From contig JAEUKK010000100.1 of the NCBI GenBank assembly GCA_016792625.1, forward strand, positions 1 through 64,000: DNA of 64,000 bases, given 5' to 3'. The notes under the pieces are model-generated. The model saw nothing but the letters and a program-made list of their open reading frames with translations, was not told where the DNA came from and searched no databases. Positions 1 to 8,809 of the stretch are shown piece after piece. This DNA comes from Deltaproteobacteria bacterium. Its GTDB lineage: Bacteria; Myxococcota_A; UBA796; UBA2385. The position numbers and the translations under genes were made by a program. The stretch's first letter is position 1; every line of letters starts with the position of its first letter.

Positions 1-1101
1 GAGCCATCGAGGGGCGGCGGACCGGGCGGGGGGCTCACCCCGCGTGGCCCCCCGCCCGGGCCGACGACCCGGAGGAGAACCGCGACGCCACGCGCGCTCT
101 CGGCTGGCGCTTGCCGGGGTGGCCTGGGCGTGTGACCTTCCGGGGCCCGCCAGAGTTTCCGGATCCTGGCCGCCAGAGTTTCCGGACGCCACAGATTCGG
201 CACGGAGTATCCGCGTCGTGGGTGGGTAAAGCCACTCCTTTTCGCTCTGGGAGCACACCTCGCTGCGATGGTGGGGATGGAGTTGATGGCCTTCATTGCC
301 GAGGCGGTGCTTGGGGCCGTGTGACCGTGGTGTCCCCCAAGTGCTCAACAAGGTGTGCCTCAGGAGCTGCCGCACCCTCGTACCGATGAGGGCGCGGAAC
401 CTGCGCCGTCAATCTGGCGAGGCTCTCCGCCACTTCTTGCTGCGAGCGCAGCAGGCCCGGCGGGCGGCACCTCCGCGTCCAGGGCTGGTTCTTGGGCGCA
501 AACGGCGCGGTGGGCTACGCGAGAAGGTGCTCCAGCGGGCTGATGCGGAGCGGGGTGGGCCGCGGGGCCGTGTGCTTCAGCGTGACCCCGCCACCGCGGA
601 TGCCAAGGCGGCGAACTCTTGCGCCACGGCCTTGGCGACGGCGACGTGCGCGTCGGTTGGGTGACCGCGGGCCCCCGTGGGGCGGACAGTGGGCTCCAGG
701 TTGGCGCACCGGCCTCGGTGGTCTCCGGGGCATCGCCTGCGACCGCTGCGCGAGCCGTCGCCTGCGCAGCGTGGACGGCCTGCCCCGACACACCGGAGGT
801 CTCGGCGCGACGTGCGACACCTTGGCCGCCCGGCGCTCGATCAGGAGGGCCACCGGTAGCGGGCCGAGGAGGCATGGGCGGTGGTGTCCAGGGTGGTGGC
901 CGGGGCCGACTGGGCGGGCGATTGGAACGGTTGGTTCGGTTTGATCGGGCTGTGGGTGGGATGACGTGGACACGGTCGGACACGGTCGTCCGGAACGGGC
1001 GGAGGGGCTCAGACCACGGCCTGTTGTTTCAGCGTGCGGCGGCCAAAAAAGACGAAGTCCGGCATCGCCTTCGCGACGCCGGACCGGGACCAACGCGGGG
1101 G
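1..1101. other. Region with no confident gene, possibly degraded
   Basis: No reading frame here looks like a recognisable protein. On the minus strand, the frame from about 840 down to a stop at 577 has the GC3-rich codon pattern of real genes and a cluster of cysteines. It is closed upstream by a stop at 841-843, while another minus frame is open above that. This could be the 3' end of a frameshifted gene. The segment lies downstream of the gltG-like gene, where gltH/I/J would be expected if the cluster continued. Confidence 0.5.
147..186. repeat. 17-bp direct repeat, two copies, 23-bp period
   Basis: The 17-mer CCGCCAGAGTTTCCGGA occurs at 147-163 and again at 170-186, separated by 6 bases. 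Tandem short repeats of this kind occur near the ends of some insertion sequences and in regulatory regions. No transposase is visible beside them, so the role is unknown. Confidence 0.6.
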
Positions 1102-3069
1102 CTAGCCCGGGCTGAAGATGAAGGGGTAGGACACGATGACGATGCCGCCGCCCTTCGGCTCGGGGAACTTGAAGCGCATGAACCGGCTCGCGATGCAGCT
1201 CTCGACTGCCGCGCTGCCCATGCCCTGCTTGATATCCGCCTTGGACACCGTGCCATCCTTGGCGATGACGAACTTGACCGTCACCTTGCCGCCGAGGCTC
1301 GGGTTCTTGGTGAGCTCGCGCTGGTAGCAGTAGCGGATCTGGTTCATGTTCCGCTTGATGACAGCGTCAATCAGGCTCTTGTCGAGGGCGCCGAGGATGA
1401 TCGGGTCGCCGCCGATCTTGCCAATGCCGCCTTCACCACGGGAGCCGAAGTTGCCGCCGCCGGTGCCGTAGCCCGAGGCGCCAGACCCACGACCCTTGGT
1501 GCCGAGACCGCCGAGGCCCTCAGCCGTGCCGCCGCCGCCGAGGCCGCCGCCGCGCGAGCCCAGACCGCCAGAGCCCATCTGGGTGCCCTTGGCGCCGACC
1601 AAGCCGCCGATGCCACCGGTCAGGTCGGAGTTCAGCGCGGAGCTCCCGAAGCCGTCCATCGAGCTGCCACCGTCACGAAGGGCTCCGAGCACGCCAGCGT
1701 TCTCGGCGACCTCCTTGTCGAGCTGCTGCTTGTTGGCCGCGACCTTGTCGCCCTTGGCCTCTTTCATCTTGGCGTCTTTTTTGCCGACCTTGCCCTCTTC
1801 GCCCTTGGCCTTGGCGCCTTCGCCTGCGTCCGGGTTCGCATCGGGCTTGGACTGCTCCTTCTTGGGCTCCTCGATCGGAGGTGGCTCCTCAAGGACCAGC
1901 TCAACGAAGCGGTCTGGGATCTCCACCATCTCCGGCTCGGGCGGGGTCGGCGAGACCACGTACACGTAGGAGAGGAGGAAGAAGACGAAGGACATGAAGG
2001 TCATCGAGCCCAGGAAGGGGTAATCGATGCCGTCGGTCATGTTGGACACCACCCGCTTGCTCGGGTGGACCATCTGGCCGAAGAAGTACACATGCCCGGT
2101 GTCGGCGAAGAGCCGCGTGTCCTCGGTGATCTCGACCTGGTACACGCCGGCGCCGCTGGCCTTGGCCTTCCCGGCGGCGATGAGCTGCTGGAAGCTGTGG
2201 CGCTCCTCGCCGACGTCGACGAAGCCGGTCCACTTGTCGCTGATGTTCGCGACAAAGCCACCGCCCGACGACTCGAAGAGCTTGAAGTCTGCGTCGGGCA
2301 TGTTCTCGGGCGGACCGTAGAAGTCGTTCTTCCACTCTTCGGTCGTCTCGGAGATGGTCGGACCAGCGAGCCACGCAAAGGCGCTCGCAGCCGACGGAAC
2401 CCAAGCGATCGGGAGGCCCAGGACACGCCAGCGCGTACCGGTGCTGGAGCCGACCGTGACCGCGCGGTGGCCCTTCGGGAAGTGCTTGACGTCAAGCAGC
2501 GTGTTTGACCAAGCCTCGGCGACCTCGAGCACTTTGGGCAGCTTCTTGTCGATGCCCGCGTCGCTGGTCGAGGTGCCGCTGCGCATGATGAAGGCGACGA
2601 CGTCCTCGCCAGCCTCGGACTCTTCGGCGTCGTCGTCGTCAGCGGGGGCGGCCGAACGCTCAAGCGCCGCCGCGGGCGCCGCAGCCACCGCGCCCTTGCT
2701 GAGGTCGACGACCTTGCCCAGCTGGGTCGCTTCGTCATCGGAGAAGGCGCCGGCGTCGATCACCGCCACCTTCACGCGCACGGAGCCGAAGGCCATCTCA
2801 TCGCCGGTGCGCAGCACGCAGTTGTTCACCGCGGCGCCATTCACCTTCGTGCCACCGTCTGCCCCGACCACGTCGAGGAGGCGAACCTCACCATCATCCC
2901 CCACGTTGATGACGGCCTGGAGGTCAGCGAGGGCGGGGCTGTCGATGCGAAGCATCGCCGCAACGCCGCGGCCAATGGTCACGCTCTCGGCGGAGAGCTC
3001 CTCACGACGCTGAAACTCTCCGCCTTCGTAAACTTCGAAGACGAGGACGATCTTTCCGGGGTTACCCAT
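1102..3069 (-). CDS. gltG: GltG/PglI-like FHA and TonB-like gliding machinery protein
   Basis: The 655-residue protein has the architecture of GltG (PglI) of the Myxococcus gliding machine and its sporulation paralogue NfsG. An N-terminal FHA-like domain (about residues 5-105, with the GR of the fold but a degenerate S-x-x-H) is followed by a middle region and one membrane helix near 355-375. Then come a proline- and lysine-rich periplasmic linker, a glycine-rich stretch, and a C-terminal AgmX/PglI TonB-like domain (about 560-655; IRYCYQRELTKNPSLGG, then KVTVKFVIAKDG). Such proteins are thought to couple an inner-membrane TolQ/TolR-type motor to the periplasmic complex. An AAGGAT-like ribosome site precedes the ATG. 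It is the last gene of the cluster in this window. Glt and Nfs paralogues cannot be told apart here. Confidence 0.8.
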   Translation of the reverse strand: MGNPGKIVLVFEVYEGGEFQRREELSAESVTIGRGVAAMLRIDSPALADLQAVINVGDDGEVRLLDVVGADGGTKVNGAAVNNCVLRTGDEMAFGSVRVKVAVIDAGAFSDDEATQLGKVVDLSKGAVAAAPAAALERSAAPADDDDAEESEAGEDVVAFIMRSGTSTSDAGIDKKLPKVLEVAEAWSNTLLDVKHFPKGHRAVTVGSSTGTRWRVLGLPIAWVPSAASAFAWLAGPTISETTEEWKNDFYGPPENMPDADFKLFESSGGGFVANISDKWTGFVDVGEERHSFQQLIAAGKAKASGAGVYQVEITEDTRLFADTGHVYFFGQMVHPSKRVVSNMTDGIDYPFLGSMTFMSFVFFLLSYVYVVSPTPPEPEMVEIPDRFVELVLEEPPPIEEPKKEQSKPDANPDAGEGAKAKGEEGKVGKKDAKMKEAKGDKVAANKQQLDKEVAENAGVLGALRDGGSSMDGFGSSALNSDLTGGIGGLVGAKGTQMGSGGLGSRGGGLGGGGTAEGLGGLGTKGRGSGASGYGTGGGNFGSRGEGGIGKIGGDPIILGALDKSLIDAVIKRNMNQIRYCYQRELTKNPSLGGKVTVKFVIAKDGTVSKADIKQGMGSAAVESCIASRFMRFKFPEPKGGGIVIVSYPFIFSPG

Positions 3070-3126
3070 GGGTCGATCCTTTTGCGAAAACGGTGCGGAA
3101 GAGGCCCGCGGCGAAGGGGGCGCAGA

Positions 3127-3408
3127 CTACTTGATCTCGTCCACGGACTCGACCATCTCTTGGGCGAAGTCAGTACGCAGGCGGATCAACGGGTTGAACG
3201 CAGCGCGCTTGGTCTCGGCGACCACGGAGCCGGCCGGCTTCACGAGCTCGCCCGAGACGTCCAGGCCCTCGAAGTCGATCTCGGTCTTGGCCTTGTACTG
3301 AACCTTCTTGTCATCACCGGACTCATCATCGTCCTGCGCGAAGGCCGCGGGGGCCACGAAGCTGAGCAGGGCGATCACGAGGAGACGTGGGGCGGTGCGG
3401 ACGGACAT
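3127..3408 (-). CDS. Small periplasmic protein, GltF-like by position
   Basis: The 93-residue protein has a signal peptide (MSVRTAPRLLVIALLSFVAP, cleaved after AFAQ), an acidic-lysine stretch and a conserved-looking core: IDFEGLDVSGELVKP, then KRAAFNPLIRLRTDF and a SVDEIK end. I chose the ATG at 3408 because it begins the signal peptide; the frame also has a start at 3444. It sits 57 bases upstream of the gltG-like gene and follows the gltE-like gene, the place of the small periplasmic GltF in a glt order. The family name rests on position and size more than on sequence. Confidence 0.6.
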   Translation of the reverse strand: MSVRTAPRLLVIALLSFVAPAAFAQDDDESGDDKKVQYKAKTEIDFEGLDVSGELVKPAGSVVAETKRAAFNPLIRLRTDFAQEMVESVDEIK

Positions 3409-4006
3409 GGCGACCTCGGGTTCGAGGGCCCTCGCGGGGAGCAAAGGCCGTGGCAGCGGACACTACCAGCAGCGGGCGGCTTGGAAAAGCAGGCCGCCCA
3501 AGCAGGTAGCGGGGGGAGTAGTTGAAAGGGTGAGAAAGCTGTGGGATGCTTGATCGGCTACTGCAAGGTATCCGTCAAGCTTGGGATGCCGGGCGGGGTG
3601 CGAGCGGTGGGCGAGACCCTCGCGGTGGACCTGCCGCCATGGGGGTGATCCGCGGCGCCCCTGGTCGCCGCGCCGCTGGGCAGAGGCTGACCTCACGGTG
3701 AGAATCTACCACCGCGGCTCGTCCACTTGTCGTGATCATTTGGGCCCCTCCCGGGCATGTTCGACAGCGCTGCCTGGCGTCGGTTCCCGACGGAGGGCGT
3801 TTTTCGACGCGGGAGCCTGGTGGGGAGGATCGACGCGTCGCTCGGCGCGCTTCGCTCCACTGGCCGCGCGCGGGCGATCCCCCCGGTCCCACCCGCGTCC
3901 ATGTGCGTCGGCTTCCGGCGCGCCGGTGCTGGGGCGGTGCGCAAAAGGAACGCCCCCTCGGCGACTGCCGGGGGGCGACGGTGCGGCGTGAAGCTGCGCC
4001 CGTAGG
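3409..4006. other. 598-bp gap inside the glt-type cluster, no gene seen
   Basis: The gap between the gltE-like stop and the gltF-like start holds only short overlapping arginine/proline-rich frames on both strands, typical of random GC-rich DNA. Codon bias is not consistent in any frame. It may hold a separate promoter for the gltF-gltG pair. I see no clear hairpin or promoter boxes. Confidence 0.5.
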
Positions 4007-5506
4007 CTATTGCGGAGCGGGGGCCGGCGTGGGTTCGGCTGGAGCAGGCTCCGCAGGGGCCGCGCCCTCGGTCGGCGCCGGCGCGGGGGCCGCGCCACCG
4101 CCGCCGCAGGCCGTGGCGGCCTCCGTGGCCATCGGGAGGATCTGGTCGACGAAGGTCGACACGTCACCCGCCATCTCTGCGTCATTGGCCTCGACGACCA
4201 TCTGCGCGTTCTCGATGACCATCTTGGCTTCTTCGCCGACGCCCATCGCGAATGCTTCGCAGGTCTGGTACTTGTCGGCGATGGCCTTGAGCTCGGCCAG
4301 CTTGGTCTTCAGCTTCTCGAGCTCGGCCTCTTGGCGCTTCTTGCGCTCCTCGGCCTCCTTCTTCTTGCGCTCTTCTTCGCGGAGCCGGGCCTCTTCGATC
4401 TGCTGCGATTCTTTAATGCGGTCGATCCGCTGAAAGACCTCGTGGGCCGGTCCGATCGAGCCGTCCTTGTTGTTGGCGTTGATGAACTCTTGCAGCACCT
4501 TCTCGGCGCGCTTGTAGTCCTTCACGTACTTTTCATACAAGGTCGCGGCGTTGAAGTACGCCTTCTGGTTCCGCGGATCGGCTTTGATGACCTCGTCGTA
4601 CAGCTTGCCGCTCTGGTCGTACTCCTTGAGCCCCCGGAGCGCGACCGCCATGCCGAGCTTGCCGTCGATGTTCCCCGGCTCACCCTGCAGCGCCGCCTCA
4701 AATGCGGTCCGCGCGAGCATGAAGTCGCCAGAGTTGAGCGCGACATAGCCGAGGTTCAGGTTCGCCTCGACGTTGTCAGGGTCGAGCTTGATCGCCGTCT
4801 TGAACTCCTCGATGGCCGAGGCCTCTTCGCCCATGACGAGGAAGGTGACGCCGATGTTGTTGTAGATGCCCGAGTCACCAGCGGCGAGCTCTTTGGCCTT
4901 CTCGGCGCAGAGCTGGCTGAGCTTGTACTCGCCTTTGGCGAAGTAGAGGCGCGACAAGTTCCGGTACGCGTTGACGTTCTTCGAGTCGCGCAGCAGGATC
5001 TGCTTGGCCTGCTCGATGGCGTCATCGTGCTGCTCGGAGGCGACGAGGGCCTCCATCAAGGCGTTGCGGCTCTTGAGGTCATCCGCGTTGGCGTCGACGC
5101 GGCCCTTGAACAGCGTCACTGCCTCGGCGGCCTTCTTCTGGCGGGTGAGCACGTCAGCGAGCGCGAAGGCGGTGTCACCGTTGTTGGGGTCGGCGCTGAG
5201 CGCTTTGCGGTAGTGCTGCTCCGCGTCGGCCAGCTTCCCCATCTGCTCGGCCGTCCAGCCGGCGTTGTACTGCGCCTTCGCGAAGTCTGGCTTGGCGGTG
5301 GCCGCTGCGTTGAACTGCGCGTAGGCGCCGGCGAAGTCGATGGACCCGTCCTTGCCGGGCTCCTGCAGCAGCTTGACGCCGGCCATGAACGCCGCGGAGG
5401 GGTCGACGACGCCCTCGGTCGGCGCGGCCTGCTTGGGGCAGCCGGTGAGGACCGTCGAGCTCAGGCCGAGGGCGATGACGAGCGCCAGGGTGTTGATCTT
5501 GAACAT
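4007..5506 (-). CDS. gltE: GltE/AglT-like TPR outer-membrane lipoprotein
   Basis: The 499-residue lipoprotein has its lipobox LTGC at Cys23. Residues about 35-350 are tetratricopeptide repeats (motifs such as AQYNAGWTAEQMGKLADAEQHY and NLGYVALNSGDFMLARTAFEA). A charged coiled coil (about 360-415, rich in E, K and R) and an Ala/Pro-rich tail follow. This matches AglT/GltE (paralogue NfsE), a TPR lipoprotein of the gliding machine. A GGAG ribosome site lies 8 bases before the ATG. It lies 26 bases downstream of the gltD-like gene, so the two are probably co-transcribed. The family is inferred from architecture and gene order; a generic TPR lipoprotein is the alternative. Confidence 0.75.
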   Translation of the reverse strand: MFKINTLALVIALGLSSTVLTGCPKQAAPTEGVVDPSAAFMAGVKLLQEPGKDGSIDFAGAYAQFNAAATAKPDFAKAQYNAGWTAEQMGKLADAEQHYRKALSADPNNGDTAFALADVLTRQKKAAEAVTLFKGRVDANADDLKSRNALMEALVASEQHDDAIEQAKQILLRDSKNVNAYRNLSRLYFAKGEYKLSQLCAEKAKELAAGDSGIYNNIGVTFLVMGEEASAIEEFKTAIKLDPDNVEANLNLGYVALNSGDFMLARTAFEAALQGEPGNIDGKLGMAVALRGLKEYDQSGKLYDEVIKADPRNQKAYFNAATLYEKYVKDYKRAEKVLQEFINANNKDGSIGPAHEVFQRIDRIKESQQIEEARLREEERKKKEAEERKKRQEAELEKLKTKLAELKAIADKYQTCEAFAMGVGEEAKMVIENAQMVVEANDAEMAGDVSTFVDQILPMATEAATACGGGGAAPAPAPTEGAAPAEPAPAEPTPAPAPQ

Positions 5507-5532
5507 GTGCGTGCTCCTCTCTCTTCCGGCGC

Positions 5533-8500
5533 TCAGGGCTGGGTCTCGAAGGTGCGGCCGGACGAGGACCGCGCGGTGAAGCGGGCCTCCGACAGCTCCT
5601 CGACGAGCACGGGGTAGTCATCGGGGCGAAGCTCGCCGAGACGGCGCGTCGCATACGCGGTGTTGTCGTTGTACAGGTTCAGCTCGTAGGCGTTCTTGAG
5701 GCCCTCGGCGTAGGCGGCGATCGCCTTGTCGACCTGAACATAGGCCTTGTCCTCAAGGCCCATCCGGTAGATCTCTTTCTGATCGTCGGTCAGGTACTCG
5801 GGGATGTAGGACTTCAGCAGGCTCTCCGACATGTCCTCGTAGGCCTTGCCAAGCTGCACCAACGAGGCCAGACCCCACTCACCAGCCTGCATCTTGAGGA
5901 TGTTCGCGTAGGTGGCCTCGACCTCGCCGAGGACCTTGATCTTGCCGACCAGCTGGTCCTTGAGGACGTTGTTGGTCTGCGCCTCGGACATCTTCTTGCC
6001 CGGGCCGGAGATCTTCATGGCGAGGTAGCGGTCGAGCAGCGGTTTGGCGAGCTTGTACTTGATCTCGGCCACGAAGGCCGCAGACGCGCCGAGGTCGGTG
6101 CCCTTGGCGATGGCCGCGTCGTAGGCCGCGACGGTCTCCTTCCAGTGCTTGTCGGCCTTGGCGGTCTGGTTGCTGGCCTCGAGGGCTTGGCCGTACTTGA
6201 GCCGGGCGAAGAAGGTCTGCTCCACGCTCGCGCCGGTGGGTGGCTTCATGAAGAAGTCCATGTACCAGCGGGCGGCCTCGTCCCAGTTCTTGTCTTCCTC
6301 GTACAGCGCGGCGATGTCGAGGGGGATGGCGACAGAACGCGGGTCGTCAGCGTAGGTGGTGCGGAACTTGGTGAGGTTCTCGACCGACTTGCTGTTCTGG
6401 CGCTGCGCGCGACGGAAGAGCGCGGCGGAGAACAGCGCCTCTTTCGACTTGGCGAAGGCCGGGTCGGTCTCGAACAGCTTCTCGTACCAAGTCGCCGCGG
6501 TGTCGAAGTCAGCGATCGACTCGTAGTCGAAGCCCAGCGCCGCGACCTGGTCCTTCCAGAACTTCGACTTCGGGTAGTTCTCGATGAGGGCGTGGCGCGC
6601 CTCCATCGACTTGCCGGCCTGGCCGGTCTGGTAGAAGTAGAAGGCCGCGTTGTTGAGGGCGAAGTCGCCGTCCTCAGACTTGGGGAACTCCTTGTAGAAG
6701 GCCATGTAGGCGACGGCCGCCTTGTTTTGGTCCTTGTCCTTCTGGAAGTTCACGTCGACCAGCTTGAGCGAGGCCTTCTCGTAGACGCCGAGCATCTCCT
6801 TCTTAAACTCGGCGTTGCCCAGGCTCTCTTGGTCATAGAAGGCCTTCGAGACGTCCTTGAGGTTCTCGTAGTCCTCGACCAACGCAAAGCTGTCGACGAT
6901 GAGGTTCGCCGCTTGCATGGCCTGCTTGGACTTCGGGTCCATGCTGATAACGGTCCGGAAGCGGTCCGAAGCGTCCTTGAAGCGGTTCTTGTCGTAGTAG
7001 ATGTAGCCGGCCTCGTAGATCATCCCCTTCGTGTCTTCGTGGGTTGGATAAATCTTCGAGAACTGGTCCAATGCGGCGAGCTTCTTCTCTTCCCAGGGGT
7101 TGAGCGGCAGCTGCGCGGTGTTGCCCTTGCTCGCCTTCTGGATCTTGCCGGCCTTCTCCTCCTGCTTGATGACCTCTTCGGCGGCGAAGACCGCCGAGCG
7201 GGCGCAGAACTGGGACTCCTTGCCGTTCGCGTCGAGCTTGACCACGGCCATGAACTGGTCGTAGGCCTCGGGGAAGCGCTTGAGTTTGTACAGAAGTTCG
7301 CCGTACTCGTAGCGCATCTGGTAGACGAACTTCCCGTCGGGGAACTCGTCGAGGTAGACCGCGTAGGCCTCACCGGCGAACTTGTAGGCCTCGACCGCGC
7401 GCGCGCCGGTGCCCAGCTTGCGGGCCTCGCCGTGGTAGTTCACAGCGACGGTGCGCAGGTTCTTTTCGAGGTACTCGCGGGCGGCTTTGACCGCGTCTTG
7501 GTTGGCCGAGTTGGCGCGGGCCCAAGCCGAAGACTTGCCGTAGTCCTTGCGCAGGCGCTCGATCTCTTGGGAGGTCTCCTCTTTGCGGCCCATCTTCTGG
7601 AACGCGCCGATGATCTCGTTCTGGTACTCGGGCGCCTCGGGGCTCTGCGGGTTGTCCGCGATCAGGCGCCGGTAGGTCTGAATGCACTGCTCAAACTTGC
7701 CTTGCTCGAAGTAGGTCGAGGCGAGGCGCTTGAGCATGGTGCGGATGAGGTCTTTGCGGCCCAGCTTGACGAGGTAGGCGTAGGCTTCGTCGAGCTCGCC
7801 GGCGTCGGCGAAGAAGCGGACCAAGTCCTTGAGCGCCTCTTCCTGCAGGTTGACCCGCTTCTTGGCGTCGGCCTCGGACTGGCCTTCAGCACCGGTCATC
7901 GAGAAGTCGACGACGTGCTTCATCGTGTCGATGGCCTTGCCGTACTCGCTGACATTGTAGTAGCACCACGCCAGCTTGTAGTTTGCAAAGGCGTACCACT
8001 CGCCGCTCTTGTCGAGGGTCGCCTGCTTGTAGGCGCCCAACGCCTTAAATGCGGCGTTGTTGTCGAAGTGGTACTCGCCGATCTGCACGTAGGCGGCGGC
8101 GAGAAATTTCGAGTTCGGGTAGGACCGGACGAGGCGGGTGTACTCCTCGTTGGCCTTGTCGCGCTCGTCGATGCCCGAGAGGGTCGAGGCCAAGTAGAAG
8201 GTGGCCTCGTCGGCCCGCTGGTACTGCGGGTAGTTGTCGAGCACTTGGCGGTAGAGCACCACGGCCTTCTCGGCCCAGCCGCGGCTCGCGGTGTAGTTGG
8301 CCTTGATGCTGTCGGTGTCGCAGCCAGGGGTGTTGAAGCACTTGTCGACGTTGGCGACGTGGGTCGCCTCTTCGTCGATGCGCAGGTCGCGGTGCTCTTC
8401 GAAGTAGAGCTCGGCGAGGCGCAACAGCATCTCGGCCTTCTGCGTGCCCTGCGGTGGGCTGTCGGACAGGATGCTCTTGAGCATCTTGATCGACTCGTGC

Positions 8501-8703
8501 CGCTTGGTCCGGGCCATTTGGCGGTAGGCGTCGGACTTCGAGGTGGTCTGCACCTCGTCGACCTTGAGCACCCGGCGCTCGTCCTTCTTGGCGTCTTGGG
8601 CCTGCGCCCACGCAGCGGGGACCAGCACTCCGGGAGCGACGACGGGGGTCACCACACCGAGCGCCAGGGCGACGACGGTGCTGACGAGGGGAGAGCGCTT
8701 CAT
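5533..8703 (-). CDS. gltD: GltD/AgmU-like large periplasmic TPR protein
   Basis: The 1056-residue protein has a cleavable signal peptide (about 1-34, ending AWAQ) and is otherwise almost entirely helical TPR units, e.g. AELYFEEHRDLRID, AYVQIGEYHFDNN and IGAFQKMGRKEETSQEIERL. Aromatic- and lysine-rich repeats run to the C-terminus. Size, export signal, TPR content and position between GltC- and GltE-like genes match AgmU/GltD (NfsD), the large periplasmic protein that moves with focal adhesion sites in Myxococcus. The ATG at 8703 has a GAGG site 6 bases upstream. Confidence 0.75.
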   Translation of the reverse strand: MKRSPLVSTVVALALGVVTPVVAPGVLVPAAWAQAQDAKKDERRVLKVDEVQTTSKSDAYRQMARTKRHESIKMLKSILSDSPPQGTQKAEMLLRLAELYFEEHRDLRIDEEATHVANVDKCFNTPGCDTDSIKANYTASRGWAEKAVVLYRQVLDNYPQYQRADEATFYLASTLSGIDERDKANEEYTRLVRSYPNSKFLAAAYVQIGEYHFDNNAAFKALGAYKQATLDKSGEWYAFANYKLAWCYYNVSEYGKAIDTMKHVVDFSMTGAEGQSEADAKKRVNLQEEALKDLVRFFADAGELDEAYAYLVKLGRKDLIRTMLKRLASTYFEQGKFEQCIQTYRRLIADNPQSPEAPEYQNEIIGAFQKMGRKEETSQEIERLRKDYGKSSAWARANSANQDAVKAAREYLEKNLRTVAVNYHGEARKLGTGARAVEAYKFAGEAYAVYLDEFPDGKFVYQMRYEYGELLYKLKRFPEAYDQFMAVVKLDANGKESQFCARSAVFAAEEVIKQEEKAGKIQKASKGNTAQLPLNPWEEKKLAALDQFSKIYPTHEDTKGMIYEAGYIYYDKNRFKDASDRFRTVISMDPKSKQAMQAANLIVDSFALVEDYENLKDVSKAFYDQESLGNAEFKKEMLGVYEKASLKLVDVNFQKDKDQNKAAVAYMAFYKEFPKSEDGDFALNNAAFYFYQTGQAGKSMEARHALIENYPKSKFWKDQVAALGFDYESIADFDTAATWYEKLFETDPAFAKSKEALFSAALFRRAQRQNSKSVENLTKFRTTYADDPRSVAIPLDIAALYEEDKNWDEAARWYMDFFMKPPTGASVEQTFFARLKYGQALEASNQTAKADKHWKETVAAYDAAIAKGTDLGASAAFVAEIKYKLAKPLLDRYLAMKISGPGKKMSEAQTNNVLKDQLVGKIKVLGEVEATYANILKMQAGEWGLASLVQLGKAYEDMSESLLKSYIPEYLTDDQKEIYRMGLEDKAYVQVDKAIAAYAEGLKNAYELNLYNDNTAYATRRLGELRPDDYPVLVEELSEARFTARSSSGRTFETQP

Positions 8704-8809
8704 GGGCAGCCTCGGATCCGGGGGTCCCGAGAGGGACGATGGGGTCGATCAAGGGGAGGTGGCGCGAATGAGGCCGCCCGCTTCTGGGCGGCCTCACATC
8801 GGCCTGACA

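Noticed and set aside
619..2508. Long plus-strand open frame opposite the gltG-like gene
   Set aside because: It is a mirror of the GC3-rich minus-strand gene. The translation is a leucine/alanine/arginine-rich string with no domain.
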